Part shown: positions 34,601 to 43,102 of the stretch, piece by piece
How positions within the stretch are numbered: position 1 is the stretch's first letter
Layout: every line of letters starts with the position of its first letter
Source: Myxococcus eversor
GTDB lineage: Bacteria > Myxococcota > Myxococcia > Myxococcales > Myxococcaceae
Assembly (NCBI RefSeq): GCF_010894455.1
Contig: NZ_JAAIXY010000004.1
Span: 372,001 to 436,000, forward strand
Direction: 5' to 3'
Length of the DNA: 64,000 bases
Made by a program: the position numbers and the translations under genes
Notes under the pieces: model-generated
What the model was told of the DNA's origin: nothing
What the model saw: the letters and a program-made list of their open reading frames with translations, nothing else
Database searches by the model: none

Positions 34601-37551
34601 TGCGAGGCGCCCGGGTGGACTGGGCGGCTTTCGATGCGGGCTTCGCCCGGCGCAAGGTGGCGCTCCCCACGTATCCCTTCCAGCGCCAGCGGTACTGGGA
34701 GGAGGGGGCGGGGCTGCAGCGCCTTCATGGCGCGAGCGTCGCTCGGCAAGAGCATCCGCTGCTCGGCGCTCGGGTTCCGTTGGCCGTGCTCGGGGCCGAC
34801 GCGCTGCTGTTCGAGACGACGCTGGGTCCCTCGACGCAGGCGTTCCTGGGACAGCACCGCGTCTTCGGGACGCCGACGCTGCCCGCCACCGCCTACGTCG
34901 AGATGGCGCTGGCCGGAGGTGCTCGGCTGCTGGGGACGAAGACGCCGCGGCTGGAGAACCTGTCCCTGCTCGCGGCGATGACGTTCCCTCAGGACGCCGG
35001 ACGCAGGGTGCAGTGCGCGGTGAACAGGGGAGAGGCGGGCACGGCGACGGCGCGCATCTTCAGTCGCGCCATGGGTGACTCGGAGGGTGAGTGGATCCTC
35101 CATGCGACCGGGACACTCCGCGCCCCTCGCGACGGCGAGCTTGCCTCCATGGAGCCGGGGCACGACGCGGTGCTCGCGACGCTGCGGACCGCTCCGCTCA
35201 TCCAGGACCCCTATCGAAGGGCGCGCGAGTCCGGCGTCGACTTCGGCGCGGAGTTCCAGGGCATCACCGAGCTGCGCCAACAGGGAGAGCAGGTCCTTGC
35301 CCGCATCGAGCGGCCCGCCATGCTCGGAGGCAACGGCGCCTTCATCGCGCACCCCGCGCTGCTGGATGCCTGTCTCCAGGTGGTGGGGGGCGCCTATCCA
35401 GACCCGAGCGCTTCCGAGCTCTATGTGCCGATGAACATCGAGAGCCTCGTGCTGTTCGGAGGACTCGACGAGCGGATGTGGAGTCACGCGGTGGTTCGGC
35501 CCGTGGACGCGACGCGGAAGCGTCTGCGCGCCGACGTCAGCGTCTTCGGAAGTGACGGGCGGCTGTGCGCGCGCGTCCTGGGAATGGAGCTCCAGCGGAC
35601 GAGCCGGGAAGCCTTGAGCCCCGCGACACCGGCATCGTTGGACGGATGGCTCTATGAGCGCCGGTGGGAGCCGCTCGCGCTGGAGGCGACAGTTCCTGCT
35701 CCGTTCGAGACGGGTGGCGGACCGTGCCTGATTCTCGCGGACGAGCGCGGACTGGGACGTCAGCTCGCGCAAGCGCTCGAACGCGACGGACGAACGTGCT
35801 TCCTGGCGTTCCGCGGACAGACGCTTCGGACCCTCGACGACAAGCACTTCGAGTTGCCCGAGGACCCCGAGGCGCTCGCTGATGCCCTGCGGACACTGGG
35901 GCTTCCTGCTTCACTGTCGGACGTCATCCTGCTGTGGGGACTCGACGGCGCGGATGCCGAGGACCTGGACCCGGCGCACCTCGACGCGGACACCCTGCGT
36001 GGATGCGGGAGCGGACTCGGGCTGCTGCGCTACCTCATCGAGCGCGGATACTCCGAAGCGGTGTGGCTGGTCACCCGGGGAGCACAGGCCGTGGTCGCGG
36101 GGCAGCCACTTCCCGGGATTGCGCAGTCGCTGCTCTGGGGCATGGCACGACCTGTCGCCATCGAATCATCCGAGCTGGATGTCCGGTGCGTCGATCTCGA
36201 TCCAAGCAGCGAGTCGGATGCTCAAGTGGAGGCGATCGTCCGGGAGCTCCACGGTCGCTCCGAGGTCGCCGACAACCAGGTCGCCTTCCGTGGTGGCCGC
36301 CGCGTCGCGCGGCTGCGAAGGGTCGCGTCGCGCGAGGTGATGACTGCGTCCTCGATGCGAGTGGAGTCCGACTCCATCCGGGCTGATCGCAGCCAGCTCG
36401 TGGTGGGCGGACTCGGGCGGCTGGGGTTGCTGACGGCGGAGCTCCTGGCTCGGCGCGGCGCGCGGAGCCTCGTGCTGACGGGACGTGGCGCCGTGGGACT
36501 GGAGGCGACCGAGCGGCTGGCTCGCCTGCGTGCGCGAGGGGTGCGCGTCGAGTACCGACAGGTGGACGTCGCGGACGAGGCCGCGCTCGCGGCGCTGCTC
36601 CAGGAGATTTCGGACGACCTGGCGCCGCTGGGCGGCGTGTTCCACTCGGCGGGAGTGCTCGATGACGGTGTCCTGCGTCAGCAACGCTGGGCCCGCTTCG
36701 AGAAGGTGCTGCGGCCCAAGGTGAAGGGCGCCTGGAACCTGCACCGCCAGACGGCGCATCTCGCCCTCGACCACTTCGTGTTGTTCTCGTCGGTGGCCTC
36801 GCTGGTCGGCTCCGCTGGACAGTCGAACCACTGCGCGGCGACGGCGTTCGAGGACGCGCTGGCGCACCACCGTCGCGCCACCGGGCTGGCGGGGCTGAGC
36901 ATCAACTGGGGCGTGTGGGCCGGTGACGCTGGCGCGCGCGTGGACGTCGGCGCGCAATCCCACACCCCGGGCTGGGGTGTGCTCCCCGTGCAGCAGGGAC
37001 TGCGGGCACTCGAAGCGCTGCTCACGAGTCCTGTCGCCCAGGTGGGCGTCGCGGAGATCGACTGGGCGGTGTTCGGCGGCGGTCGCCCCGCGCCCTATGA
37101 CGCCGAGCTGCGGGAGGCCGCGCGGGGGCGGACCGTGGAGCGCGCGCGCTTCCTGGAGACGCTCTCCCAGTCGCCCGTCATGCATCGCCGGAAGCTGCTG
37201 ATGGACTACCTGCGTGAACAGGTGGCCTGGATTCGTGGCGCGGGCTCCGGTGCGTCGGTGGATCCAACGCAGGGCTTCAACGAGATGGGGATCGACTCCC
37301 TGGCGGCGTTGCAGCTCAAGAACCGACTCCAGAGCGGCTTCGGGCTCTCGCTGCCCGCCACCCTCGTCTTCAACTACCCCACCACCGAGAAGCTCGCGGA
37401 GCAGCTCGCCACCGCGTTCATTCCCCTGGAGTTCGCCTCGCCCACCGTCGCGCGTCCCGAGGCACCGGACGTGGGCACGCCCGCACTGGAGAACCTGTCC
37501 GAAGCCCACCTCGCCCACATGCTCGATGAGCAGCTCTCGAAGATGAACTAG
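28639..37551 (+). CDS. Hybrid NRPS-PKS: TubC-dock-Cy-A-PCP-KS-AT-DH-KR-ACP
   Basis: A 2970-residue protein that overlaps the preceding gene by 4 bp (ATGA). A TubC-type docking domain (1-50) is followed by a heterocyclisation domain (~72-500; D207-x4-D212 in DGTFVDGYS). The A domain (~520-1030) has the unusual code D-F-Y-S-M-G-V-L-W-K; its P-loop reads GQPNGA (Lys to Asn). Then come PCP (GANSV, ~1090), KS (~1149-1568, complete triad), AT (~1675-1985; GHSTGE Ser1768, but RAAH at 1867-1870 where HAFH or YASH is usual), DH (~2039-2315; HRVFGTPTLP, LLDACLQ), KR (~2585-2770; His2731 and Thr2735 replace the catalytic Tyr and Asn) and ACP (GIDSLAAL, ~2885). By the DKxanthene model the Cy-A-PCP makes a methyloxazoline, probably from Thr, and the PKS part begins the polyene. 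Confidence 0.9.
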   Translation: MTLAELLQALAAHGIKLSVDGEHLAVDAPDGEIPTGLREQLVENKAALRALLSEQGEPLSETPVEVVPRPEERHLPFPMTELQQAYSVGRQAELEMNASMHAYNELDCPALDLSRFEEAWNQVVARHEMLRAVEAPGFQQRILPSVPRYRLPLEDLRGRGQEEAEARLVAIRERLSQQVLPLDQWPLFELRACLLDGDRVRLFMSIDGTFVDGYSFQILYRELVHFYRHPEVAPSPADLTLSYRDYSLAVHHSRGARYARSLEYWRARLPHLPPAPDLPLEKDPRTLRRPRFRRWFARVDAEVWQRLKQRARARRLTEPELLLAAYAEVIARWSRSPRFTLNVPHFNRLPVHPQVNDIIGTFASFTLIEVDHRPERGFTERALAIREQLLLALEHREVSGVDLLRELFRAQGRISGAIMPVVMTSFASHSRSRDSHWVDFLAEAFGGLVEALTQTPQVWIDLQIVYQGGGVFLNWDVAEELFPPGMLEDMFNAFHALLLRLAEDDAAWERADLDLLPARQRELLARVNDTARPLSGELLHSGFFRNAAARPDAVALVSEGSTLSYGELARRANRLGHVLRERGAAPNQVVAVVMEKGWEQVVAVLGILSSGAAYLPIDAGLPLERRSFMMRNSGVERIVTQPKFARDAWSDHVQVLVLTPEAFSEYPDAPLSTAQRPEDLAHILYTSGSTGQPNGAMLTHAGMVNAIEWTNRKFGVGPDDRLIALSALHHDFSVYDVFGTLSAGATVVMPDASRRRDPSHWVELMARHGVTVWSTVPAMMEMLMTYLEGGNVRLSCPLRLVMLGGDWIAVTLPGRLRARFGGVRVVSVGGPTETSLWNITHPVEEADERRRSIPYGKPIANTRYYVLDERLEERPLWVPGELCCAGIGVALGYIGAGAGSQKFTVHPRTGERIYRTGDLGRYLPDGTIEFLGRVDFQLSIRGQRIEPGEIEAALLREPGIRAAVVGAVGEHHEKRLVAYVVLADGTRELDTRRVREFLSRTLPEHMVPATYVVLDALPLTRNAKVDRRALPHPDLVSQAKQDTASGSAVATGGSGEARALQDALSKAVGAVLGVPAVHPERNFFELGANSVHLIQLHLRIKQELGLTIPVVELFGNPTVRSLAMRLGAPGAAVKPVPVAEAPRKQGDRDIAIIGMSGRFPGAATLDAFWSNLVGGVESVGTFTDEELLAAGVSESAFRDPRYVRASAVMEGFDAFDADFFSLTPREARSLDPQQRVFLECAWEALEHAGYPPSACDAVVGVYAGKSVSHYRYPYPDLTRPISFFQDLVSQDKDFLATQTSYKLDLRGPSVNLQTACSTSLVSVSTACDALLDGRCDMALAGGVAIKVPHKVGYLYEEGSIFSGDGHCRPFDSRANGTLPGSGAGVVVLKRLSQALADGDRVLAVIKGSAVNNDGHRKVGFMAPGVEGQFDVVRRAHQHAGVDPRTISYVEAHGTGTAMGDPIEIAALTRAFGEQTESRSCGLGSVKSNIGHLDSAAGIAGLIKVVLSLQHRTLAPSLHFEQPNPRIDFEHSPFYVVDKAMPWNVASGPRRAGVSSFGIGGTNAHVVVEEAPATRGVEASATLRDRSRHLLTLSARSDAALRQLAGQYQSLLEGTDAALADVCFSANTGRVAFEHRLAMVASERGDMAALLGAAAKTEERPGMVHGVLDPKQSPKVAFLFSGQGSQYVGAARELYPTHPGFRRRIDAFDALLRGAWTQSLHSVLYPEPGQTSPIDQFDYAQPVLFALEYALAELWMSWGIQPDVLLGHSTGELAAACLAGVFSIEDGLKLAIHRGRLMHQLPEGGNLAVSTGEAEVREVLAAGGWSCSIAALNGPDNVVVSGPPGELREVASALESRGLKVRRLNIPRAAHSVMVEAILPEFRAVAATLTYARPAIPMVSGMTGEPVTEAIATPDYWCSQLRDPVRFAEGVERLYRDGARVFVEIGPKATLLGMAARCLPEGECAWLPSLRSEDGGWQQMLESLSALYVRGARVDWAAFDAGFARRKVALPTYPFQRQRYWEEGAGLQRLHGASVARQEHPLLGARVPLAVLGADALLFETTLGPSTQAFLGQHRVFGTPTLPATAYVEMALAGGARLLGTKTPRLENLSLLAAMTFPQDAGRRVQCAVNRGEAGTATARIFSRAMGDSEGEWILHATGTLRAPRDGELASMEPGHDAVLATLRTAPLIQDPYRRARESGVDFGAEFQGITELRQQGEQVLARIERPAMLGGNGAFIAHPALLDACLQVVGGAYPDPSASELYVPMNIESLVLFGGLDERMWSHAVVRPVDATRKRLRADVSVFGSDGRLCARVLGMELQRTSREALSPATPASLDGWLYERRWEPLALEATVPAPFETGGGPCLILADERGLGRQLAQALERDGRTCFLAFRGQTLRTLDDKHFELPEDPEALADALRTLGLPASLSDVILLWGLDGADAEDLDPAHLDADTLRGCGSGLGLLRYLIERGYSEAVWLVTRGAQAVVAGQPLPGIAQSLLWGMARPVAIESSELDVRCVDLDPSSESDAQVEAIVRELHGRSEVADNQVAFRGGRRVARLRRVASREVMTASSMRVESDSIRADRSQLVVGGLGRLGLLTAELLARRGARSLVLTGRGAVGLEATERLARLRARGVRVEYRQVDVADEAALAALLQEISDDLAPLGGVFHSAGVLDDGVLRQQRWARFEKVLRPKVKGAWNLHRQTAHLALDHFVLFSSVASLVGSAGQSNHCAATAFEDALAHHRRATGLAGLSINWGVWAGDAGARVDVGAQSHTPGWGVLPVQQGLRALEALLTSPVAQVGVAEIDWAVFGGGRPAPYDAELREAARGRTVERARFLETLSQSPVMHRRKLLMDYLREQVAWIRGAGSGASVDPTQGFNEMGIDSLAALQLKNRLQSGFGLSLPATLVFNYPTTEKLAEQLATAFIPLEFASPTVARPEAPDVGTPALENLSEAHLAHMLDEQLSKMN

Positions 37552-37560
37552 GGGCCCGCC

Positions 37561-40500
37561 ATGTCAGCCGAGGGAAACTACGGGGACTTGATGAAGCGCG
37601 CGCTCCTGAAGCTCCAGGACGCACAGGCGCAGCTCGATGCCCACGCGCGGGAGCGGCATGAGGGCCTGGCGATCATCGGCATGGGCTGTCGGTTCCCGGG
37701 AGGTGCTTCGAGTCCCGATCGCTATTGGCGGTTGCTCCTCGAAGGCACCGACACCATCACCGAGGTCCCTCCCGAGCGGTGGGACGCGGACGCCTTCTAC
37801 CATCCGGACCCGGACCAGCCCGGGAAGGTCTACTGCCGGTACGGCGGCTTCCTGGAAGACGTCGATCAGTTCGAGCCCCGGTTCTTCGGCATCTCTCCGC
37901 GCGAGGCGGCGCGGATGGACCCTCAGCACCGGCTCCTGCTGGAGGTCGCCTGGGAGGCACTGGAGCGCTCCGGGCGCAATCCGACGTCACTGCATGGAAC
38001 CCGGACGGGCGTGTTCGTCGGGATGATGGGGCAGGACTACACGCAGATCGCTACCCAGTCCGCAGAGCTCATCGACGCCCACACCGGGGCGGGCAATGGC
38101 GCGAGCGTCGCCTCGGGTCGGCTCTCGTACACGTTCGGCTTCCAGGGGCCCAGCCTCACGGTCGACACGGCTTGCTCCTCGTCGCTGGTCGCCGTCCACC
38201 TCGCGCTCCGCGGCCTGCGTCATCGCGAGGTCGACTTCGCGCTGGTGGGCGGGGTGAACCTGGTGCTGTCGCCCGTCGCGACGCTGATTGAGTCGCGCGC
38301 GCACATGCTCGCCGCTGATGGTCGCTGCAAGACCTTCGATGCGGCGGCCAATGGGATTGGCAGGGGAGAGGGCTGCGGAGTCCTCGTCCTGCGGAGGCTC
38401 TCGGATGCCATCGCGGATGGGGACCCCATCGTCGCGGTGATTCGTGGCTCGGCGGTCAACCAGGATGGTCGGACCAGTGGGCTGACTGTTCCGAACGGGC
38501 TCGCCCAGCAGCAGGTCATCAAGGATGCCCTGCGGGATGCGCGGGTCGAAGCACCGCGCGTGGGCTACGTCGAAGCGCACGGGACCGGGACGGCGCTCGG
38601 TGACCCCATCGAACTGGAGGCGCTCGGCGCGGTCTACGGCGACCGGACGACGCGGGAGCAGCCGCTGGTGGTGGGTTCGGTGAAGACGAACCTGGGCCAC
38701 CTCGAAGGCGCGGCGGGCATCGCGGGGTTGATGAAGGCGGCTCTGTGTCTGGCTAACGAGGAGGTTCCGCCTCACCTCCACCTGCGGACTCCCACGCCGC
38801 ACGTCGACTGGAGCCGGCTGTTCGTCGAGGTCCCCACCGCTCGGCGTAGCTGGCAGGGCGCGGAGCCCCGCTTCGCGGCCGTGAGCTCGTTTGGTTTCTC
38901 GGGCACGAACGCGCACGTCATCCTGGAGTCAGCGCCGCGCCCGGAGCAGAAGCCTGCTCGGAGCCCCGCGCACCCCCTGAATTTGTTGACGCTCTCGGCC
39001 CGCTCGGGCGGCAGCTTGCACCGGCTGGCGGAGTCGTTCGCGGACGAGCTCGCGGGTGCGCGCAAGGACGCGCTCGCGGAGGTCTGCCACACGGCGAATG
39101 TCAGTCGAAGCTCGCATGAAGAACGCGCGGCCTTCGTGGCCTCGACCTCCGAGGAGATGGCCGCCGCCCTTCGCGCCTTCGGTCGCGGTGAGTCCCGGTC
39201 CACCGGCACGTGGGTGGAGGGACAACGAGGCGCGGAGCCGCCGCGCGTCGCATGGCTCTTCACCGGCCAGGGCGCCCAGTACGTGGGCATGGGGCGGGAG
39301 TTGTTCGACACGGAGCCGGGCTTCCGTCGCGACCTCCTCCGCTTCGAGGAGATCCTCCGGCCCCAGCTCGACCGGCCGCTGACCGAGGTGCTGTTCCAGG
39401 ACGACGGTGGTGCCCTGAACGAGACCCGCTACACGCAGCCGGCCATCGTGGCGCTGGAGCTGGCGGTGGCCGGACTGTTGCGCTCGTGGGGCCTCCCTGC
39501 CGATGCGGTCCTGGGCCATAGCGTCGGTGAGTATGCGGCGGCCATCTTCGCCGGTGCGATGAGCCCCGAGGTGGGACTCCCGCTCGTGGCCGAGCGCGCG
39601 CGACTGATGCAGGCGCTGCCCGAGCGCGGCGCGATGCTGGCCCTCTTCACCGACGAGGCACGCGCGCTCCGGGCACTGGCGGGTCATGACCGGGTGACAC
39701 TGGCGGCCGTCAATGGACCGCGGAACACGGTGGTCTCTGGAGCGGAGACATCACTCGCCGCCATCGCTCGCGAGCTGGCCGCCGAGGGCATCGAGAGCCA
39801 GCGCCTGAAGGTCTCCCATGCCTTCCACTCGCCGCTGATGCAGCCGATGTTGGAGGAGTTCGCGCGGGTGGCCGGGCGCGTGCGACTCCAGGCGCCCCAG
39901 GTGGCGCTCATCTCCAACCTCGACGGCGCCGAGGCGGGCGCTTCCTTCACGCTTCCTGACTACTGGGTCCGGCACGTCCGCGAGCCGGTCCGCTTCTCGG
40001 AAGGACTCCGCACGCTCGTCCAACGTGGGGTGCGCGTCTTCCTCGAAGTGGGGCCGAAGCCGGTCCTGTCGAACCTCGCTCGCGATGTGGTGGCCCCCGA
40101 AGCCGCGCTGTTTCTGGAGACGCTGCACCCCCGTCGCTCGAATTGGGCGGGGCTGCTTCGCGCCCTGTCGGAGCTCTACGTCCGTGGCGCACCGGTCGAC
40201 TGGGAGCGCCTCGACGCCGGACGCGGGCGTATCGCTCTTCCGACCTATCCGTTCGAACGCCAGCGGCACTGGCTGGATGTGCCCGCGCCCTGGGCTCGTC
40301 CCGTGCGGTCCACGACGCACCCTCTGCTCGGCGCTCGTTGGGACTCCGCGGCGCTGCGGGAGGGCACCACGGTGTTCTCGCAGGAGTTGGAGGCCAAGGC
40401 TCTTCCACTCCTGGGTGACCACCGCGTGTACGGCAAGGCGGTGGTCCCCGCCGCGGCCTTCGTGGAGATGGTGGTCGCGGCCGCGGCCCAGGTGTCGGGC

Positions 40501-43095
40501 TCGGAGTCGATGACGCTGGAGGAAGTGACGCTCCACCAGCCCCTCGTCCTGCCGGAGCAGCGGACGCGCGTCGTCCAGACGCTCCTGGAGGAACAGGGCG
40601 CGGCGGGCTTCACGTGCACCGTGATGAGCCGGGAGGACGCTCGCCAGGAAGAGGGGAGTGGTGCGCGTCCCTCCTGGACCACCCACCTGACCTGTCGTGT
40701 CTCCGCGCTGAGCGCGACGCCGCCTCCTCGCGCGGAGCTGGAGGCGTGGCGCCAGGGCTGCCCCAGCCCCGTCGACCTCGAGGCTTTTTCCGAGGCGATT
40801 CGCCAACGCGGGCTCGACTACGGTCCCTCGCTGCGGGTGCTGTCGTCGCTCCAGCGGGGCCCCCACGCCGCATGCTCCTCCAGCGAGGTGGAGGCGCGTG
40901 GCGTGAGCTACCGCGCCCATCCGGCCCTGCTCGATGCGTGCCTCCGGACGGCGGCCGCTGTCACTCCGCTGTCGTCAGACGACGCGTTGCTGCTCCCGGT
41001 CGCCATCCACCGACTCGACTTGTACCAACGACTGCCCGCACGACTCTGGACGCTCGCGACGCAACGCGCGGAGGTCGGAGCGACAGGACACCCCACCACG
41101 GACCTGACCCTGTGCGCCGATGACGGCACCGTGGTCGCGTCCCTCACGGGGCTCTCCGTCCGCAAGGCCGAGCGGGAGGTGTTGCTGCGCGGACTCGACG
41201 TGGACTGGCAGGAGTGGCTGTACCGCGTCACCTGGAGCCCGTGTCCCTCTCAGGACGAGCTGCGCCCGGTGGGCCAGCGTTGGGTCCTCTTCATCGGAGA
41301 CGGGGGCTTCGGGGACGAACTGGCCTCGCTGCTCGAACAGCGGGGAGCCCGAGTCACTCTCGTGCGCAAGGGCCTGGCGTTCAGCAGTGGCTCCGACGGC
41401 ATCCAGGTGGACCCCGCGATGCCCACCCACTTCGACCGCTTGTTCTCGGAGTGGGAAGGCACGCCGCCCCACGGTCTCATGTACCTGTGGGGCCTCGACG
41501 GGGGACCTGACTCGGAGGCTTCGCTGGAGGCAGCGCGGCTCTCGGGCTGCGTGGGCGCGCTGCATCTGGTGCAGGCCCTGTCGCGAGCCTCCTGGGCTCC
41601 CATGCCCCGGCTCATCATCGCGACCCGGGGGACCCAAGCGCTGCCCTCCGATGCCCAGGGGCCGCGCATCGCGCAGGCGCCGTTGTGGGGATTCGGGCAA
41701 GCGGTGGCGACCGAGCTGCCGGAGCTGCGATGCCATCGTGTCGACCTCCCCGGCGAGCCCGTTGCCGGCGAGGCCGAGGCGTTCGTCCGTGCGTGCGCGC
41801 TTTCCGAGCACGAGAACCAGGTCGCCGTGCGCGCAGGGGGGCTGTTCACCGCGCGACTGGAGCGCGCGCGCACTCGCGCGGCGACCCGCACGCTGGCGAT
41901 CTCCCCGGAGGCGTCCTACCTGGTCGCCGGTGGCCTGGGGGGACTCGGGCTCCGACTCGCGGGCTGGCTCGCGGAACGGGGCGCACGGTACCTCGTCCTG
42001 CTGGGAAGGCATGGCCCTTCGGCGGAGGCCCAGCGGCAGCTCGACGCACTGGCGACGCGGGGCGTGCACGTGCGCGTGGCCCTCGCGGACCTCGCCTCGC
42101 ACGAGGAGGTGGCGGCGGCCCTGGTCCAGCCGCGCGGCGCCCCGCCACTGCGAGGCATCTTCCACGCCGCGGGAGTCCTCCGCGATGGCACCCTGACCCA
42201 TCAGACCGCTGAGAGCTTCCGCGAGGTGCTGGCACCCAAGGTCCAGGGCGCGTGGAACCTTCACGTGCTCAGCACCGGGATGGCGCTGGACTTCTTCGTC
42301 TGCTTCTCCTCGGCGGCCTCGCTCCTGGGGACTCCGGGCCAATCCAACTACGTCGCCGCGAACGCCTTCCTGGATGGACTTGCACACCTCCGGCACGCGC
42401 AGGGACGACCCGCGCTGACGCTCAACTGGGGCTCCTGGGCGGAGACGGGAATGGCCGCGCGGCTGGGCTCGGGGGCCGCGCGGTCGCCCGGTGCACTGGG
42501 GTTCGGGACGATTCCGGTGGAGCGCGGACTGGAGATCCTGGAGCGCCTCATGGGCGGAGCGAGCGCCTCGCTCGGTGTCTTCCCCGTCGACTGGTCGCGA
42601 CTCGCGGAGCAGTGGCCGGGGTTGGCGCGTCAGGCCTTCTTCCAGGGACTGCTCGGTGGGGCGCCGCTCCAGCCGCGGTCGCCTGGCTTCCGCGCTCGAC
42701 TGGAGGCGGCCGCGCCGAACCGGAGGTTGGAGCTGCTGCGTCAGCACGTGACGGAGCAGGTGTCACGGACGCTGGGGCTGGCGGAGTCGGAGCGGCTCTC
42801 GGGCAGCGAGCGGCTGTTCGACCTCGGCTTCGATTCGCTGCTGGCGGTGGAGCTCAAGAACCGGCTCGCGAGCAGCCTCGGCAAGAGCCTGCGCTCGACC
42901 CTGGTCTTCGACTTCCCCTCGGTGGGCGGGCTCGTCTCGCATCTCGCGGGAGAGCTGGGGCTGGGTGAGGACGCCCGGAAGCCCGTGGAGGACCCGACGC
43001 GAGACGACGCCCTGGTCGCTGAAATCCAGGCCCTGTCGGAAGCAGAACTCACCTCACTCATCGACCAGGAGCTGGTGAGCGCGCTCACCCGCTGA
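37561..43095 (+). CDS. PKS module KS-AT-DH-KR-ACP (polyene)
   Basis: An 1844-residue single module. The N-terminal docking helix (MKRALLKLQDAQAQLD) is followed by KS (~35-455; DTACSSS, EAHGTGT, KTNLGH), AT (~563-870; GQGAQ, GHSVGE, HAFH, a malonyl-CoA type), DH (~920-1205; HRVYGKAVVP and HPALLDACLR, with Arg at the usual Gln/His position), KR (~1450-1640; GGLGGLG, Lys, Ser, SNYVAANAF, all present) and ACP (GFDSLLAVELKNR, ~1757). It ends with LSEAELTSLIDQEL, the same kind of C-terminal helix as the first PKS and the Cy-A protein. It adds one C=C unit. It lies 9 bp after the previous gene and is clearly in the same operon. Confidence 0.93.
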   Translation: MSAEGNYGDLMKRALLKLQDAQAQLDAHARERHEGLAIIGMGCRFPGGASSPDRYWRLLLEGTDTITEVPPERWDADAFYHPDPDQPGKVYCRYGGFLEDVDQFEPRFFGISPREAARMDPQHRLLLEVAWEALERSGRNPTSLHGTRTGVFVGMMGQDYTQIATQSAELIDAHTGAGNGASVASGRLSYTFGFQGPSLTVDTACSSSLVAVHLALRGLRHREVDFALVGGVNLVLSPVATLIESRAHMLAADGRCKTFDAAANGIGRGEGCGVLVLRRLSDAIADGDPIVAVIRGSAVNQDGRTSGLTVPNGLAQQQVIKDALRDARVEAPRVGYVEAHGTGTALGDPIELEALGAVYGDRTTREQPLVVGSVKTNLGHLEGAAGIAGLMKAALCLANEEVPPHLHLRTPTPHVDWSRLFVEVPTARRSWQGAEPRFAAVSSFGFSGTNAHVILESAPRPEQKPARSPAHPLNLLTLSARSGGSLHRLAESFADELAGARKDALAEVCHTANVSRSSHEERAAFVASTSEEMAAALRAFGRGESRSTGTWVEGQRGAEPPRVAWLFTGQGAQYVGMGRELFDTEPGFRRDLLRFEEILRPQLDRPLTEVLFQDDGGALNETRYTQPAIVALELAVAGLLRSWGLPADAVLGHSVGEYAAAIFAGAMSPEVGLPLVAERARLMQALPERGAMLALFTDEARALRALAGHDRVTLAAVNGPRNTVVSGAETSLAAIARELAAEGIESQRLKVSHAFHSPLMQPMLEEFARVAGRVRLQAPQVALISNLDGAEAGASFTLPDYWVRHVREPVRFSEGLRTLVQRGVRVFLEVGPKPVLSNLARDVVAPEAALFLETLHPRRSNWAGLLRALSELYVRGAPVDWERLDAGRGRIALPTYPFERQRHWLDVPAPWARPVRSTTHPLLGARWDSAALREGTTVFSQELEAKALPLLGDHRVYGKAVVPAAAFVEMVVAAAAQVSGSESMTLEEVTLHQPLVLPEQRTRVVQTLLEEQGAAGFTCTVMSREDARQEEGSGARPSWTTHLTCRVSALSATPPPRAELEAWRQGCPSPVDLEAFSEAIRQRGLDYGPSLRVLSSLQRGPHAACSSSEVEARGVSYRAHPALLDACLRTAAAVTPLSSDDALLLPVAIHRLDLYQRLPARLWTLATQRAEVGATGHPTTDLTLCADDGTVVASLTGLSVRKAEREVLLRGLDVDWQEWLYRVTWSPCPSQDELRPVGQRWVLFIGDGGFGDELASLLEQRGARVTLVRKGLAFSSGSDGIQVDPAMPTHFDRLFSEWEGTPPHGLMYLWGLDGGPDSEASLEAARLSGCVGALHLVQALSRASWAPMPRLIIATRGTQALPSDAQGPRIAQAPLWGFGQAVATELPELRCHRVDLPGEPVAGEAEAFVRACALSEHENQVAVRAGGLFTARLERARTRAATRTLAISPEASYLVAGGLGGLGLRLAGWLAERGARYLVLLGRHGPSAEAQRQLDALATRGVHVRVALADLASHEEVAAALVQPRGAPPLRGIFHAAGVLRDGTLTHQTAESFREVLAPKVQGAWNLHVLSTGMALDFFVCFSSAASLLGTPGQSNYVAANAFLDGLAHLRHAQGRPALTLNWGSWAETGMAARLGSGAARSPGALGFGTIPVERGLEILERLMGGASASLGVFPVDWSRLAEQWPGLARQAFFQGLLGGAPLQPRSPGFRARLEAAAPNRRLELLRQHVTEQVSRTLGLAESERLSGSERLFDLGFDSLLAVELKNRLASSLGKSLRSTLVFDFPSVGGLVSHLAGELGLGEDARKPVEDPTRDDALVAEIQALSEAELTSLIDQELVSALTR

Positions 43096-43102
43096 GGACC
43101 GG

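Noticed and set aside
31141..35847. Very long open frame (over 1500 codons) antisense to the hybrid NRPS-PKS gene
   Set aside because: It mirrors codon bias of the real gene at very high GC, has Arg/His/Gln-rich sequence with no domain, and lies fully inside a gene with clear catalytic motifs.
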